Shown: one piece after another, positions 19,809 through 28,718 of the stretch
How positions within the stretch are numbered: position 1 is the first letter of the stretch
How the letters are laid out: each line of letters begins with the position of its first letter
Source: Hydractinia symbiolongicarpus
Taxonomy: Eukaryota; Cnidaria; Hydrozoa; Anthoathecata; Hydractiniidae
Assembly (NCBI RefSeq): GCF_029227915.1
Contig: NC_079879.1
Coordinates: 24,074,501-24,138,500, forward strand
Direction: 5' to 3'
Length of the DNA: 64,000 bases
Notes under the pieces: model-generated
The model's input: only the letters and a program-made list of their open reading frames with translations
Databases searched by the model: none
Told to the model about the DNA's origin: nothing
Made by a program: the position numbers and the translations under genes

Positions 19809-20096
19809 CTTAGATTTTTTCGATCATCGCGATGTAGTAGGCGTCCATGCCTGCATCCAGCTTATCCAGGCTTTTACCGGCTTGTCTTTGAAGCTCTAGC
19901 TACTTGTTAAGCCAGTCAATGCCTTTCTATCGCGTAACCATTGTGCTTGTGCTGCTTGAAGTTGTTCAATAGCTTTACCATGTTTCTTGCGTTCCTCTTC
20001 ACCATGCCCCGAGAGCTTGGAGAGTAGGAAGTTACTTCCCGAGAATGCCAGGGCGTTTATTAACGCACCTCCTGCCATTATTGCAACAGTTTCCAT
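19806..20096 (-). pseudogene. Small protein with N-terminal hydrophobic helix (B copy)
   Basis: Starts METVAIMAGGALINALAF at 20096. A charged helix follows (EEERKKHGKAIEQLQAAQAQW). A frame change near 19925 and a stop interrupt the helical tail, which matches A at KSLDKLDAGMD. The C-terminal hydrophobic stretch of A is lost in the deletion shared with the integrase N-terminus. Confidence 0.5.
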
Positions 20097-21320
20097 TTTT
20101 ATTTTACATCGGTAGCTAACGTTCCACACCTTGAAGACTGCCAACAAAATACTAAGTTGCGCGTCCTGTAGCAAGTACACATAGCAGAGTATATCTCCAG
20201 CTCCGTCGGCTTCTTTCGTCATGTGAAGAGTTATACCATCGCTTACTCTTTGCAGAGGTCTCCCACTACCGTGGAGGTTGTTATCAGGGCTGCTGCGAAA
20301 ATCTATGTAGACCGTATATCTCTCATTGAAGAACTGGCCTATAGTAACTTCTGAGTTATTACCGTCAAAGAAATTAAGGATCTGTTTAAAATAGTCGTTT
20401 GGGAGCATGGCGTGGCTGTATAATTCGTTTAGTTCACCTTCGACCGTGATCTCGACCTTCTCAATCTTGGGGTTATAGAACGTCTCCTTTACGCCAGAGT
20501 ATGGCTTTACTATAGATAGGTCTTGAAATAATAATAGCAGGTCCTTCAGAGACTTTGCCGGTGTATCAATTTGGAGGTTGTAACTGGTGTCTGACTTTTT
20601 ATCTTGACAACCTTGCTTCGGAGTACCCGCTCATATTGCATTGCGAATCTCGAATACCTCGAGATCATATCACTCGGGAGTCCTTCGTGGTACACCTTGT
20701 TGAACATAAGAGTAATGTTGGAAATTTTGTACGTAGCATCCGCTGGTTTAGCGGCCGTGGCGGCTGGAGGAGGCCGTACTTTTATCCTTGATAACGGCGC
20801 TATAGGGTGCGAAGTGTACGACAAATTGTAGCGGGATGCAAAAAGTATTGCCATACGCCTTCGCAATGGTCTTCTCTTTAGCATCACCCGTTTTGGCGGT
20901 GGATATGACTTGAAGTTGTCTAGTGGCACCATCCGAGCTGCCAATACCCTCGAGGAAGAACTTGTTATTGCACTCAAATTTTGGAAGCCACAAATCCCGG
21001 TACAACGCAAAGGTGTTGTAATCGTCAATGTTCTGAACCTCTCTGGCGCGTAGTAATGCGCAGGCTTTGCACCAAGGCCTTACCATTATTGTTAACGATG
21101 GTGCTTGGCTTGGTGCTTGTCCCAATTAGTTCTAGGTCAAAGAGGAGCTTGAGGGAGCCGGGAGCGATGACATTATTCTGCCCCATCTTCGGTCAACGTA
21201 AAGATCTTTACTTTGGCTGATTGTGCTGGGCACGTGCGAGACCCTCACACGCTGCCTTTTCCCCTTCATGGTCGGCATTGTCTTGGCCTCTACATATGGA
21301 TCGAATGTATTTCCGTACAT
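20097..21320 (-). pseudogene. Candidate major capsid protein (B copy), full span with frameshifts
   Basis: Starts MYGNTFDPYVEAKTMPTMKG at 21320. Conserved blocks seen in order across several frames are DLYVD, ALYRDLWLPKFECN, AYGNTFCIPLQFVVHF, YKISNITLMFNKVYHEG, MQYERVLRSKVVKIK and, near the C-terminus, TIGQFFNERYTVYIDFR, GSGRPLQRVSDGITLHMTKE and YVYLLQDAQL. The span of 1.2 kb corresponds to about 400 residues. At least five frame changes. The last frame reads through into the next gene. Same reasoning for the capsid assignment as in A; B is clearly diverged from A and C. Confidence 0.55.
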
Positions 21321-21571
21321 GTTTATTAATAGGGTTGTGAGAGGTGGATTAAATTACTGATATTCCAGGATATGGAAAAGGCTTTACGTCAGCGGAAGAT
21401 ATTCAGATGGATGATCTCGGGCCTGGTAACGTCCCTAGTGATATCCTTGTGCCGCAGGGGTTCAGTGGGCTCGAAGACGTGCAGGGGTTCAACAGTACGC
21501 CAGAAGAGCAGGGTTAATCCAGCTCAGCGGGAGACACTACGACGGAGTAGGGAGGTGCACATGATAGAATA
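21321..21571. other. Divergent intergenic region of B
   Basis: Lies between the leftward capsid-protein gene and the rightward coiled-coil gene. The capsid start is preceded by TTAATAAACATG, and the coiled-coil start by GATAGAATA. An open frame here (21372-21572) has no likeness to anything in A or C, and I take it as chance. Confidence 0.4.
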
Positions 21572-22648
21572 ATGAAATCTGTACTAGGAACAGAGGTAAG
21601 TGATTTCTACACACATCTTAAAAACTGGAACCTGGGACCTCTGGATGAAACCCAGATAGATATAAATGTAACCAGGGGTAAATTCAAACGTGAAGGGAAA
21701 CACCTTTTTTTCAGAGGTATAAGGGTTACGAAGGAGAATGGAACCGGGTTCCTAGCATTAGGAACACTAAAAAAGAACCTTAGGGCTCAAGATATTCGAG
21801 ATTTGGGCTTCACCAGCTATGTCTCTACATCCAACAAGGGTAGTAAAGCCCAAAACATCGCGCTAGAGGTTGATGTTCTTGTTAATGAGTGTGAGGAGAA
21901 TGCTTCGGGTGAAGCGATTGAGATTGAAACAATTGATAGCATTCAAAATTTTGCATATGATGTAGAGGGTTATATAGATACTTCGTTCGCGGGCATCCAT
22001 GATGAGATCGAGGTCCCTAATATGAGAAAGATAAAGCTCGAAATTGAAAACCTACAGGATCACATCAAAAAATTAAAGGATGATATTATTAAATATGATA
22101 GCGAAATCAATAAGGGAGAGGTCAAGCTGAAAGAGCTTAAGAAGCAGAAGCCCGGGGATCGAAGGCTTCAGGATATTGATGATCTTGAGAAGGAATTGAA
22201 GAAATTGAAGGAAGATAAGAAGGATGAACTGGGTAGGGACGGTCTACTTTCCTCCGAGGTTTTTAAGCAACTGAGGTCTATTACGTCTGAGCTGATGAAA
22301 ATTGCTGGGGACGATAAAGCTCTTCTTCAAAGAGCAAGGCTTGACCATAGCTAGTAGTTTCTCGGCTGTGGGCTTGCTGATCTCTACGTTGATGCTCGCG
22401 TTTATGGGAGGAAGTGCAGGAGCGGGTGCTGCAATTGAAGGCAGCGCTGGAGGGGGCAAGGGTGTTGTGCAGAAACAGCTTGAAAGACTTGAACAGTTCC
22501 TCAAATACCTAGCAGAAAAGATCATCGGAAGCGTGCCAAAATTGTAGAGTACGCAGCTCAGCATCTATACCTGGCTGCTGCTGGTGCTGGGGGTATTGTT
22601 GTGGTCTATATGAGGAACAGGAGCAAGAAAGGTGGTAAGAATCGATGA
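21572..22648 (+). pseudogene. Coiled-coil/membrane protein (B copy), nearly intact
   Basis: First 260 codons open: an N-terminal globular part (VSDFYTHLKNWNLGPLDETQ, DIRDLGFTSYVSTSNKG), an acidic region, and a long charged coiled coil (about residues 145-225, with LKKLKDDIIKYDSEIN). A frame change at about 22320 leads to two hydrophobic segments (LTIASSFSAVGLLISTLMLAF, then AAAGAGGIVVVYMRN) separated by a glycine-rich stretch and QKQLERLEQFLKYLAEK. Best preserved member of a family present in A and C. Stop TGA 22646-22648 is followed by a palindrome. Function unknown; a membrane-anchored virion protein is plausible. Confidence 0.6.
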
Positions 22649-22650
22649 GA

Positions 22651-22678
22651 GTCTAGTATGTTGATCAACATATTAGAC
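22651..22678. terminator. 28-bp palindrome between convergent genes (B)
   Basis: GTCTAGTATGTTGA and its near-perfect complement (13 of 14 positions), directly after the coiled-coil stop codon and before the end of the leftward gene. A related 28-mer is found at the next convergent junction (25218-25245). Confidence 0.7.
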
Positions 22679-22680
22679 CT

Positions 22681-23814
22681 TTACCAAAGCCGGACATACG
22701 CGAGGGTCGATCCTACTCCCATCGTGATAACGGTAGCCTTGGTATCATTGTGCTGCCCGTGGGTTTCCTTGGGAATGGGTGCGGCAACTGCATCCCCCCT
22801 GATATCAAGATAAGGCGTGGTTTTCTTCGACTGTGAGATCCTTCCAAGGGCGGGGTTCAGAACGCCCGACTCACGGTTCACCTGTTTCGCGTGCTCCTGC
22901 GGAGCCGCTAGGCGATTGATCTTCGGGTTAACACCTATCGAGAAATACTTTTGCTGATTAGGATTTTGTTCGTGAAATTAACGATATTCCCGATGCGAAG
23001 CCCATGTCTCTAGAGATCATATAGACGCCATGAGCAATACTGAAATCGACCTTGGAACGAGCGTACTTGAGAACGTCTTGGAAGCGCCTTATTTCTTTGC
23101 CTGTGTCGCTAGGTTTGATGATAAGCTCTTCAAAGGTCGTCAAGTACAAGTGTTAAACGTCGATCGCGCTGCCCTGGTTGCCAAGGATGCTAGATCTTGC
23201 ACTATCTTGACTCTCGAGGATGAGGTAAGCGTAGAAACGCACGCTTTGGGTTAGTCTCTATATACCAATGCGCGTAAGACCCTTGGAGGTCTCAATGATC
23301 CAGCGGCTCCACCAGTCCTCGTCAAGATAGCTAAGACCCAAGCCAGGGCAGTCCTCGCGCTGAAGTTGTCAGCTACTGAATAGGGTTTTATTCCTCCATT
23401 CCTGCTCGCTACTACTTACACCAAATTCAGCTGCCGGAATTTTTGGTTGTTGAAGGGGTTGTTGAAACGCTGAAATATATATGAGCCCGGCAGTGACACT
23501 TCGAGCTCTGCCAGGATTTTGCAGATCTGGAAGTAGACGCGGAACCGGTAAACAGCACGGATAAGAGGCAAAAAGGCGGTTAGATGTTGCTTAGAAATAC
23601 TGCAAGCGAATGTTGCGCAGTAGGTAGCAAAATTGAGCTGAGTGGACCAAAGACTGAAAGGGTGGCTCTGCCACTCCTTCACTGCTGTACCTGAATGGAA
23701 TTCATAGTCGACGAAGATGTCTGAAAATTTCACCATGAACGAAGACCCCTTCGCGTCAATAACGATGCTTTGCGTTGAAAGGTCATCACCCTTGAGCCTC
23801 CCCTAATAGCGCCC
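22681..23814 (-). pseudogene. Conserved element protein with hydrophobic tail (B copy)
   Basis: Homologue of the A (10362-11492) and C (33873-35022) proteins, more diverged. N-terminal part: FSDIFVDYEFHSG, TQLNFATYCATFACSIS, YRFRVYFQICKILAELE (frame 23416-23736). A disordered middle with frame changes and a likely deletion follows. Then EIRRFQDVLKYARSKVDFSIAHGVYM (22958-23149) and a tail ending VITMGVGSTLAYVRL. The long Pro/Thr repeats of A are absent. The frame is open upstream of MVKFSD without a clear start codon. Confidence 0.5.
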
Positions 23815-23878
23815 ATGTATAGGGGCGTATCTTGCCTTTGGGTTGTACGAGTAAATGCTCATCTTTTCTTAAAGAAAC

Positions 23879-24549
23879 ATGAGACAACTGTATGTAACAG
23901 ACATTGCGAACACCACGTTATTCAAACCTCATCTAGGGGCAAGCACGAGAATCGCCCTGAAATCGATCAGCATTCGACCTACGTGGTTGAATCTCTTCAT
24001 TAAGATTCAGATCAACATCCATAGCGCGGGGTCCAAGTCAACGGAAATCGGGGATTTGGTCCACATCTCGATTGCGCCGGGTTTGTATAGATTCGAGGAT
24101 CACGCGGCCATAGTCAATAGTCAAGCATGGGATAGGATCAATCTCTTCATACTCAGGAACGGAATCTGTAGGCTTAGGGTTAACAAGGGGTTCGGGGTAA
24201 TAATCGATCAACCACTGCAGGACATTATGGGACGGGCTTTTGATAATATGGTAATGTTTACCGCGGGTGAATACGACAGCATCTACAAGACTGACGTTCA
24301 CCAGCGGCTGAGACTCGTATGCTCCCAGCTGGATCCGGATTATTCTCATTTAAATGGTGAGAAATCCAAGCCCTGATTCCTATGAAAGAGCTTAACGCCT
24401 GGGGAGACATGTTAGCCTGGAATTTTAAAAAAACCTGTGTACCTCCCCCTTAAAGGTTCAACAGACAGGTTAGAGTTCATGCTCATGAACGAGTATCAAG
24501 ACGAAAAGAACCCTTTCGTAGGAATACCATGCACTTGCTTATAGAATAA
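23879..24549 (+). pseudogene. Candidate minor capsid protein (B copy)
   Basis: Starts MRQLYVTDIANTTLFKPHLG. Blocks shared with A and C: STRIALKSISIRPTWLN, GLYRFEDHAAIVNSQAWDRI, GFGVIIDQPLQDIMG, DSIYKTDVHQRLRLVCSQLD. The first frame is open for 165 codons. Frame changes after 24370 lead to WGDMLAW and LKGSTDRLEFML. The stop (TAA 24547-24549) touches the next ATG. About 220 residues originally. Penton-type assignment is inference from length, neighbours and pattern. Confidence 0.45.
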
Positions 24550-25167
24550 ATGACAGACATTGCTAAGTTATACCCGAGCTTACCTTCTCCACCTCAGGAG
24601 GATACGGAGAAGGATAATTCACAAGTCTATAGACTGAAGAAAATCAAAGAAGTGGAACAATACTTGCGATCCGAGATTAAAGGGCGGGACAAGCTCGCGA
24701 AAAAGTTCAAGATGCATGGTACGTGGGTGTGCTTCTGCGACAACGGCTTGTTAAGCATTAGCATCATCACATCTGGTGTTGGAATAGCGGCATTGTCTTC
24801 GGGTGTGGGAGTTCTGTGCATTGCTATGAGTGGGATCACTATCGCAGTAGGTCTAGGACAAGCTGGTCTACGGAACGCCGGGAAGAGGCTGGCTGCAAAA
24901 TCCAAGAAACACAAAGTGATAAGACTATTGGCAGAGACCAAGCTCAACTCCATTGTTGACTTGATCTCGAGAGCTGTGGAGAATGAAGTCATTAGCGACT
25001 ACGAGTTCCGCTTAATCATGCAGGAAAAGCAAAAGTACATGGTGCTGAAGGAGCAAGCCCGACAACGAACGCGCAAAATCGTGGATTCGATCAACGAACG
25101 GGAGCGACAGCAGCTTGTCGCGCAAGGTCAAGAGGGGGCAAAGGACGAGCTTCTGAAAAAACTTTAA
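24550..25167 (+). CDS. Conserved membrane protein, intact (B copy)
   Basis: Intact frame of 205 codons from ATG 24550: MTDIAKLYPSLPSPP, a proline-containing leader, then a charged helix (LKKIKEVEQYLRSEIKGRDK), then a long hydrophobic glycine-rich region (LLSISIITSGVGIAALSSG to GITIAVGLGQ, about residues 77-115) that can form two spans, then a helical tail (IVDLISRAVENEVISDYEFRL, EKQKYMVLKEQARQR). Homologues in A and C have the same plan but are broken. It is the best preserved long gene of the cluster. Family name unknown to me. It follows the candidate minor capsid gene without a gap and precedes a palindrome at the convergent junction. Confidence 0.65.
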   Translation: MTDIAKLYPSLPSPPQEDTEKDNSQVYRLKKIKEVEQYLRSEIKGRDKLAKKFKMHGTWVCFCDNGLLSISIITSGVGIAALSSGVGVLCIAMSGITIAVGLGQAGLRNAGKRLAAKSKKHKVIRLLAETKLNSIVDLISRAVENEVISDYEFRLIMQEKQKYMVLKEQARQRTRKIVDSINERERQQLVAQGQEGAKDELLKKL

Positions 25168-25217
25168 TCTGTGCAATATGTCAGCGGTACTTAGAGGAGC
25201 CCCACACTTACACAAGA

Positions 25218-25245
25218 GTCTAGTGTGTTGAACAACAAATTAGAC
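25218..25245. terminator. 28-bp imperfect palindrome between convergent genes (B)
   Basis: GTCTAGTGTGTTGA then ACAACAAATTAGAC, a decayed relative of the palindrome at 22651-22678 (9 of 14 positions pair here). It lies between the end of the rightward membrane-protein gene and the end of the leftward gene at 25240. Confidence 0.6.
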
Positions 25246-25518
25246 GATTTCGAGTACTTCTTCGATGTCTCGATCGATGATGAGGTCGCCATCATGTACG
25301 ACACAACGCTGCTTTAAAACAAGTTCCCTCGAGTTTCGCTCAAGATTTTTCTGCCAAGCGATCCTAACGCATGGTTTGCAATAGCGACCTTCTGTTTGTG
25401 TCGAGGCGTCCTTGTACTTGGCCTTGCAGATTGCTTCGAGCAACGTGGCTTTATTCATAGTTGAATAGTTAGGATTCTTCAGTGCTTTTGCTTCTTTTTC
25501 CAGTTCGAGAACGTTCAT
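25240..25518 (-). CDS. Unrecognised 92-residue protein (B only)
   Basis: Intact frame starting MNVLELEKEAKALKNPNY. The first 30 residues look like a SAP/Rho-N-type helix-extended-helix (LEKEAKAL, STMNKATLLEAICKAKY), suggesting nucleic-acid binding. Four cysteines are present (EAICKAK, RYCKPCVR and QRCVV). Acidic end (IDRDIEEVLEIV). No counterpart in A or C. A strong hairpin (25522-25554) lies just upstream. Confidence 0.5.
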   Translation of the reverse strand: MNVLELEKEAKALKNPNYSTMNKATLLEAICKAKYKDASTQTEGRYCKPCVRIAWQKNLERNSRELVLKQRCVVHDGDLIIDRDIEEVLEIV

Positions 25519-25521
25519 GTT

Positions 25522-25554
25522 TTTTTGTGTGCTGGATCAAACAACACACAAAAA
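25522..25554 (-). terminator. Hairpin between two leftward genes (B)
   Basis: TTTTTGTGTG pairs with CACACAAAAA (10 bp) around a 13-base loop, between the stop of the gene at 25565 and the start of the gene at 25518. A run of T/A follows. It could end the upstream transcript. Confidence 0.55.
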
Positions 25555-25564
25555 CCTCTCACAT

Positions 25565-26060
25565 CTAGTCTAGTACGACGAAGCTTTCGTCGTCGTCGTC
25601 TTTATTGTCAGAGTCGCTAAGATAGGAGATATCACAAAACTCGACATCATTATACTTGCACTCTTCGAGGTATATCTGGAGATAATAGTTTTCGCCTTGC
25701 TTATAAATGCCGACGGGCTTGATGATAGCCTTGCATTCGCAGCTGTCCTCCGGTAAATTTTTCTTGTGGAAATTGTTTTTGATTTTACCCTCCCACTCCT
25801 GCAGCTTGGTATTTAGATATCTCCCTTTTTTCAAGGGAGTAGTAGTGAACCGATGACCCTCGAGGGACTTTACCTTGGTCAGTATTTCTTTATATTTTCC
25901 TGTCCACTTGGGGTGGTAGGTAAGATCAAATGACATGGTGGTTTGCTGGAATAGAGTCGCTTAGCACGATATTTTCAACGTTTACTTCTTCGATATTTAA
26001 TGGTTTCGCTTTGGCGTAAAATTCCCTTGATTTAACAATCTCGTTACCGAATTTGAACAT
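25565..26060 (-). pseudogene. Conserved element protein near right end (B copy)
   Basis: Start at ATG 26060: MFKFGNEIVKSREFYAKAK, matching the N-terminus of the C gene at 37002. The frame ends near 25930, and in an overlapping frame SFDLTYHPKWTGKYKEILTK, TPLKKGRYLNTKLQEWEGKI and ENYYLQIYLEECKYNDVEF match C. The middle part of C (FTDIDDIN to RVKTPK) is missing, so an internal deletion put the halves out of frame. Acidic serine/aspartate tail (SDSDNKDDDDE) in B only. Function unknown. Confidence 0.5.
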
Positions 26061-26094
26061 CCTTTTATTTGTGGATACTAGACCTCAACTAAGG

Positions 26095-26244
26095 TTAAGT
26101 ACAAGGACAACTTTCGCCGTTGTACGTGATGTAATCTTGGTAAGAATACCAGCAGAGCAGCTTGGCTCTTATGAAGAACCTCCGTTCGGAGGAGCATCTG
26201 TCATAGATGTCGAGTATTCGTTCACAGTCATCGCACTGTTCCAT
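26095..26244 (-). CDS. Small cysteine-rich protein (B copy)
   Basis: From ATG 26244 (MEQCDDCERILDIYDRCSSE) to TGA, 49 codons. An ATG at 26286 would lengthen it. It matches the A and C proteins at the C-x2-C pair, DxYDRC, RRFF, LCWY and YITYNG, but lacks one cysteine of the CTCG motif and one of the CWYC pair, so the second zinc site seems lost. Frame intact. Confidence 0.55.
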   Translation of the reverse strand: MEQCDDCERILDIYDRCSSERRFFIRAKLLCWYSYQDYITYNGESCPCT

Positions 26245-26286
26245 TAATCTTACAGCCCTGGGTTGTAAGATAACCAGTGATCTCAT

Positions 26287-26877
26287 CTAATTCATTTTCC
26301 TTTGAACCCCCATAGCACACATTTCTCGCGTCTTGAAGCGATCCGGAACATCTCTGAACAGCCAGGGGTACTCTTGAGCCGCCCTTGTACATATTTCCCA
26401 GGTAATAAAACGATCCGGAACATCTCCGAGCAGCCAGGGGTACTCTTGAACCGCCTTGGTGCACATTTCTTGCGTCATGTACCAGTACGGAACAATTCCA
26501 AGAATCTGGGGTTCCTCTCGAACCGCCCTGGCACACATTTCCCGGGTCATAAATGTTTTCGGAATAAACCTGAACACCGCAGGGTCCCCCTGAACCGCCA
26601 TGGTGCACATTTCCTTGGTCTTGAGGAGGTCCGAAACAAACACTATCCCATCGGGATACTCTTGAACCGCCCTTGTACATATTTCCTAAGTCTTGAAATG
26701 GTACGGAACAAGTCCGAGCAGATGAGGCATTGGTTAAACCGCCCTAATGCACAGTTCCCGGGTCTTTAAATGGTCGGGAACATACCTGAGCATCAAGGGT
26801 TCCCTTTGAACCTCCATCACCCACATTTTCTGTCTCTTAATATGATCGCGAGTTGCATTCTCATGATTTCGGCTCAT
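26287..26877 (-). pseudogene. DUF4116-like helical-repeat protein (B only)
   Basis: From ATG 26877 one frame of 197 codons, broken by two stops, consists of tandem units of about 24 residues: KTREMCARAVREEPQILGIV, T(R/Q)EMCTKAVQEYPWLLGDVP and so on, about eight units. The pattern T-x-E-x-C-x-x-A-V-x-x-x-P-x-x-L-x-x-V-P resembles DUF4116 repeats known from giant viruses and some bacteria. The DNA repeat (about 75 bp) is visible too. Such repeats are paired helices suited to protein binding. It lies next to the right terminal repeat; A and C have a small membrane protein there. Confidence 0.6.
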
Positions 26878-26903
26878 GTTTATAATATATCCCAACACCC
26901 AAG

Positions 26904-27209
26904 TAGCACGGTCGCTGTTTAAGTATGGGAATTCCCCCTACTCAAATGCGCATGCTCGAAATTTTATCGGTTCCAGTCGGTTTTGATTAGCACTACTTTT
27001 TAGAGCTATGCATATAATTTTTCTTTTCACGAAACTTGTATATAATGTACCGACTATGAATAAATTTACAAACAAACAAACAAATCGGTATTTCCGAAAT
27101 TGTCGGATTTATCGGATTTATCGAAATTGCCGATTGGGATTTGCCGGATTAGGGAATTTCCCTTGTCGTCGTCCGTCGACTGCGCTAGAAGATAAATTTT
27201 ACTATCTCT
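26904..27209. repeat. Right terminal inverted repeat of B, with an insertion
   Basis: Complement of 13657-13879, with extra sequence at about 26966-27090. Outer end: CTAGAAGATAAATTTTAC and TATCTCT. Contains GCATGCTCGAAATTTTATCG (26948-26967), matching the CGAGCATGCGC motifs of the left repeat. Confidence 0.8.
26966..27090 (+). mobile_element. Short retroposon fragment within the right repeat of B
   Basis: About 120 bp absent from the left repeat. It ends TATGAATAAATTTACAAACA and three to four copies of CAAA, a typical tail of LINE/SINE retroposons. Source family not identified. Confidence 0.55.
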
Positions 27210-27446
27210 ACTATTAGGGGATTGTCGATGACTTGTCGGTGACTTTGCGGGGGGTTGCCGTGACGTCATTACGGTGAATACCAAGTCCTTGGATGGTGCT
27301 GGATTACTGGGTCCTATTTGGATTAATATGGAATGGTCTTGGATTGGTTATTAATATGGAATGGTCGATGACTTTGCTGGGGGTTGCCGTGACGTCATTG
27401 TTGTACGCGCACGCGACTGTGCTAAAACATACATTTTCCCATCTCT
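27210..27446. repeat. Right end of element A, resumed after B
   Basis: Continues the 135-bp repeat array (TTGTCGATGACTTGTCGGTG, GACGTCATTACGGTGAAT, TTAATATGGAATGG) and ends CGACTGTGCTAAAACATACA then TTTTCCCATCTCT. Read on the complement, this terminus (AGAGATGGGAAAATGTATG) closely resembles that of B, so it is the right terminus of A. The next six bases are TTATTT. Confidence 0.7.
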
Positions 27447-27476
27447 TTATTTAAAGGGGAATTTATTGGGTTTCGG

Positions 27477-27824
27477 ATGATTGCCCTGACAGCCAAATGC
27501 TATTATATTGAAGGTAAGGAGGGTACTAAATTCTCATGTAAGGGCATGTCAAAGAGGCAAAATGCTGTGACCTGGGGTAGATACCTGAGGGCGCTGAAGG
27601 GTGGTTTGGACATTACCAAAAACGTAGGTTATCGGGTACATGACCAGGGTATGATCACGTACGAACAAAACAAGCTGGGGCTCTTGGCCTTCTACGACAA
27701 AAGAGTTGTACATGACGATCGTGTCTCTCCACTTGTGGTTAAGGGGAATAAAAAAGGAAGTGTGTTTGTATATGGCTGTAATACTACCGTATGCCTTGAT
27801 CGCGTTTTGCCTCTTTTGATATAG
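27477..27824 (+). pseudogene. DNA polymerase B, C-terminal fragment (C copy)
   Basis: Begins MIALTAKCYYIEG. Key blocks are FSCKGMSKRQNAVTW, RVHDQGMITYEQNKLGL and FYDKRVVHDD, the characteristic end of Polinton-type protein-primed polymerases (CKG, then a Q-K-x-x-L segment, then DKR). This is exactly the part missing from the B polymerase. All polymerase domains upstream are absent. The last 30 residues after SPLVV are probably out of the original frame. Confidence 0.8.
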
Positions 27825-27827
27825 ACG

Positions 27828-27836
27828 TATAATAAA
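27828..27836 (+). promoter_or_regulatory. TATAATAAA motif (C)
   Basis: TATAATAAA one base upstream of the ATG at 27838. Confidence 0.45.
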
Positions 27837-27837
27837 G

Positions 27838-28284
27838 ATGTCGTTCGATATTGCACAAGTCTTTGACAATGCCTCTGCAGAATATGACCATGTGGAACCA
27901 CCGCCCAATAAACGCCTATCTTTGAACGAAGCCCTCCACAAAAGCAAGGGTCACTTACTACCCAAAAAATGTACAGAGGGCTCCATTGACAAGGCCCCCG
28001 ATGAGGCGGTAGAAAAGATCCATACCGAATACGTACAACGCGAATTACAAGAAAAAGGGGAGAAGACGGCAAAAGCACTGTCTACTCACATGAGTGGCCT
28101 ATATGTCAATATGATTGGCAACTTTGTGGATATCAACAGTGTCGAGGAACTGCGAAAGGATATTGAGGAAGACCCTATAATCCGCAACTCCATGACGGGT
28201 CAATGTATCTTCGTATACTGTACTATTGGGAGGTATTTAGCCCCACTGCTTGTAGCAGGCCATACGGCCCGGCATATGCGCTAA
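27838..28284 (+). CDS. Unrecognised conserved protein downstream of the polymerase (C)
   Basis: Intact frame of 148 codons: MSFDIAQVFDNASAEYDH, a lysine/proline-rich region, a helical segment (EYVQRELQEKGEKTAKAL), SGLYVNMIGNFVDINSV and ELRKDIEEDPIIRNSM, and a hydrophobic end (VYCTIGRYLAPLLVAGH). The order after the polymerase is as usual for such elements. B lost this gene in the deletion that fused its polymerase to the next gene. Function unknown. Confidence 0.5.
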   Translation: MSFDIAQVFDNASAEYDHVEPPPNKRLSLNEALHKSKGHLLPKKCTEGSIDKAPDEAVEKIHTEYVQRELQEKGEKTAKALSTHMSGLYVNMIGNFVDINSVEELRKDIEEDPIIRNSMTGQCIFVYCTIGRYLAPLLVAGHTARHMR

Positions 28285-28294
28285 AAGAAACAGG

Positions 28295-28708
28295 ATGCGG
28301 AGAAGGAAGTGGAGGAGGCGGAGACCGTGCTATAATAAAACGAGTGAAGAAGTTCAGAAACAAGAGGAGAGGGCTATAACAAAACCACCGAAGAATGAGG
28401 GTCGTGTTGCTGCTGGTAAGAGACTTGCGGAATGGAACCGGAAGAACAAGGATAACCTACAGAAGAACGTGGGCAAAGGTACCTCACAGGATGATAAGGA
28501 ACCTGTGACAGGTTCCAGCAAGGCGATAGACAATGTATACATCTATGGAGTCGGAAAAATAGCCGTGATTGCTGTAGGAGTAGGCGCCTGGTATATGTTT
28601 GGCAGGGGTAAAAGTGAATCCAACAAACCCCAAAACCCCGCACCAGAGCCCGAACAGGGAAAACAGGGCAAAACCCAACCAAATATCGATATTTTCAAAA
28701 TGCAGTAG
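28295..28708 (+). CDS. Basic/charged protein with one membrane span (C)
   Basis: 137 codons: an arginine/lysine-rich first 60 residues, then AAGKRLAEWNRKNKDNLQKN, a hydrophobic span (IYGVGKIAVIAVGVGAWYMF) and a Pro/Gly/Gln-rich tail (PQNPAPEPEQGKQGK). The first 15 codons may be in a shifted frame, since an overlapping frame reads KEVEEAE. The equivalent tail in B (IVAVLACVGGVYYISRKQP) is fused to the polymerase. Confidence 0.5.
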   Translation: MRRRKWRRRRPCYNKTSEEVQKQEERAITKPPKNEGRVAAGKRLAEWNRKNKDNLQKNVGKGTSQDDKEPVTGSSKAIDNVYIYGVGKIAVIAVGVGAWYMFGRGKSESNKPQNPAPEPEQGKQGKTQPNIDIFKMQ

Positions 28709-28718
28709 TAATAGTATA

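Larger units (their letters stand above)
13657..27209 (+). mobile_element. Polinton-like element B, with both terminal inverted repeats
   Basis: Left end AGAGATATTAAAATGTATG and right end (complement) AGAGATAGTAAAATTTATC align through TCTAGCGCAG and CGACGGACGACGAC, giving long inverted repeats that start AG and end CT as in Polintons. Inside lie a polymerase B, packaging ATPase, integrase, candidate capsid proteins and several conserved small genes. The flanks (GGTGTGGTGAC left, CTATTAGGGGATTG right) join to rebuild the repeat unit of element A. Six-base flanks GACCAC and ACTATT are not identical, so a clean target duplication is not seen. Confidence 0.85.

Noticed and set aside
26302-26769. 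Rightward 155-codon frame over the helical-repeat gene
   Set aside because: It is the antisense shadow of the repeat protein on the minus strand; the leftward frame has the coherent repeat motif.
26290-26870. CRISPR-like array
   Set aside because: The repeats of about 75 bp are degenerate and protein-coding; no spacers of constant length.
13650-27215. Perfect 6-bp target duplication for B
   Set aside because: Flanking hexamers (GACCAC and ACTATT) differ; reported as not seen.
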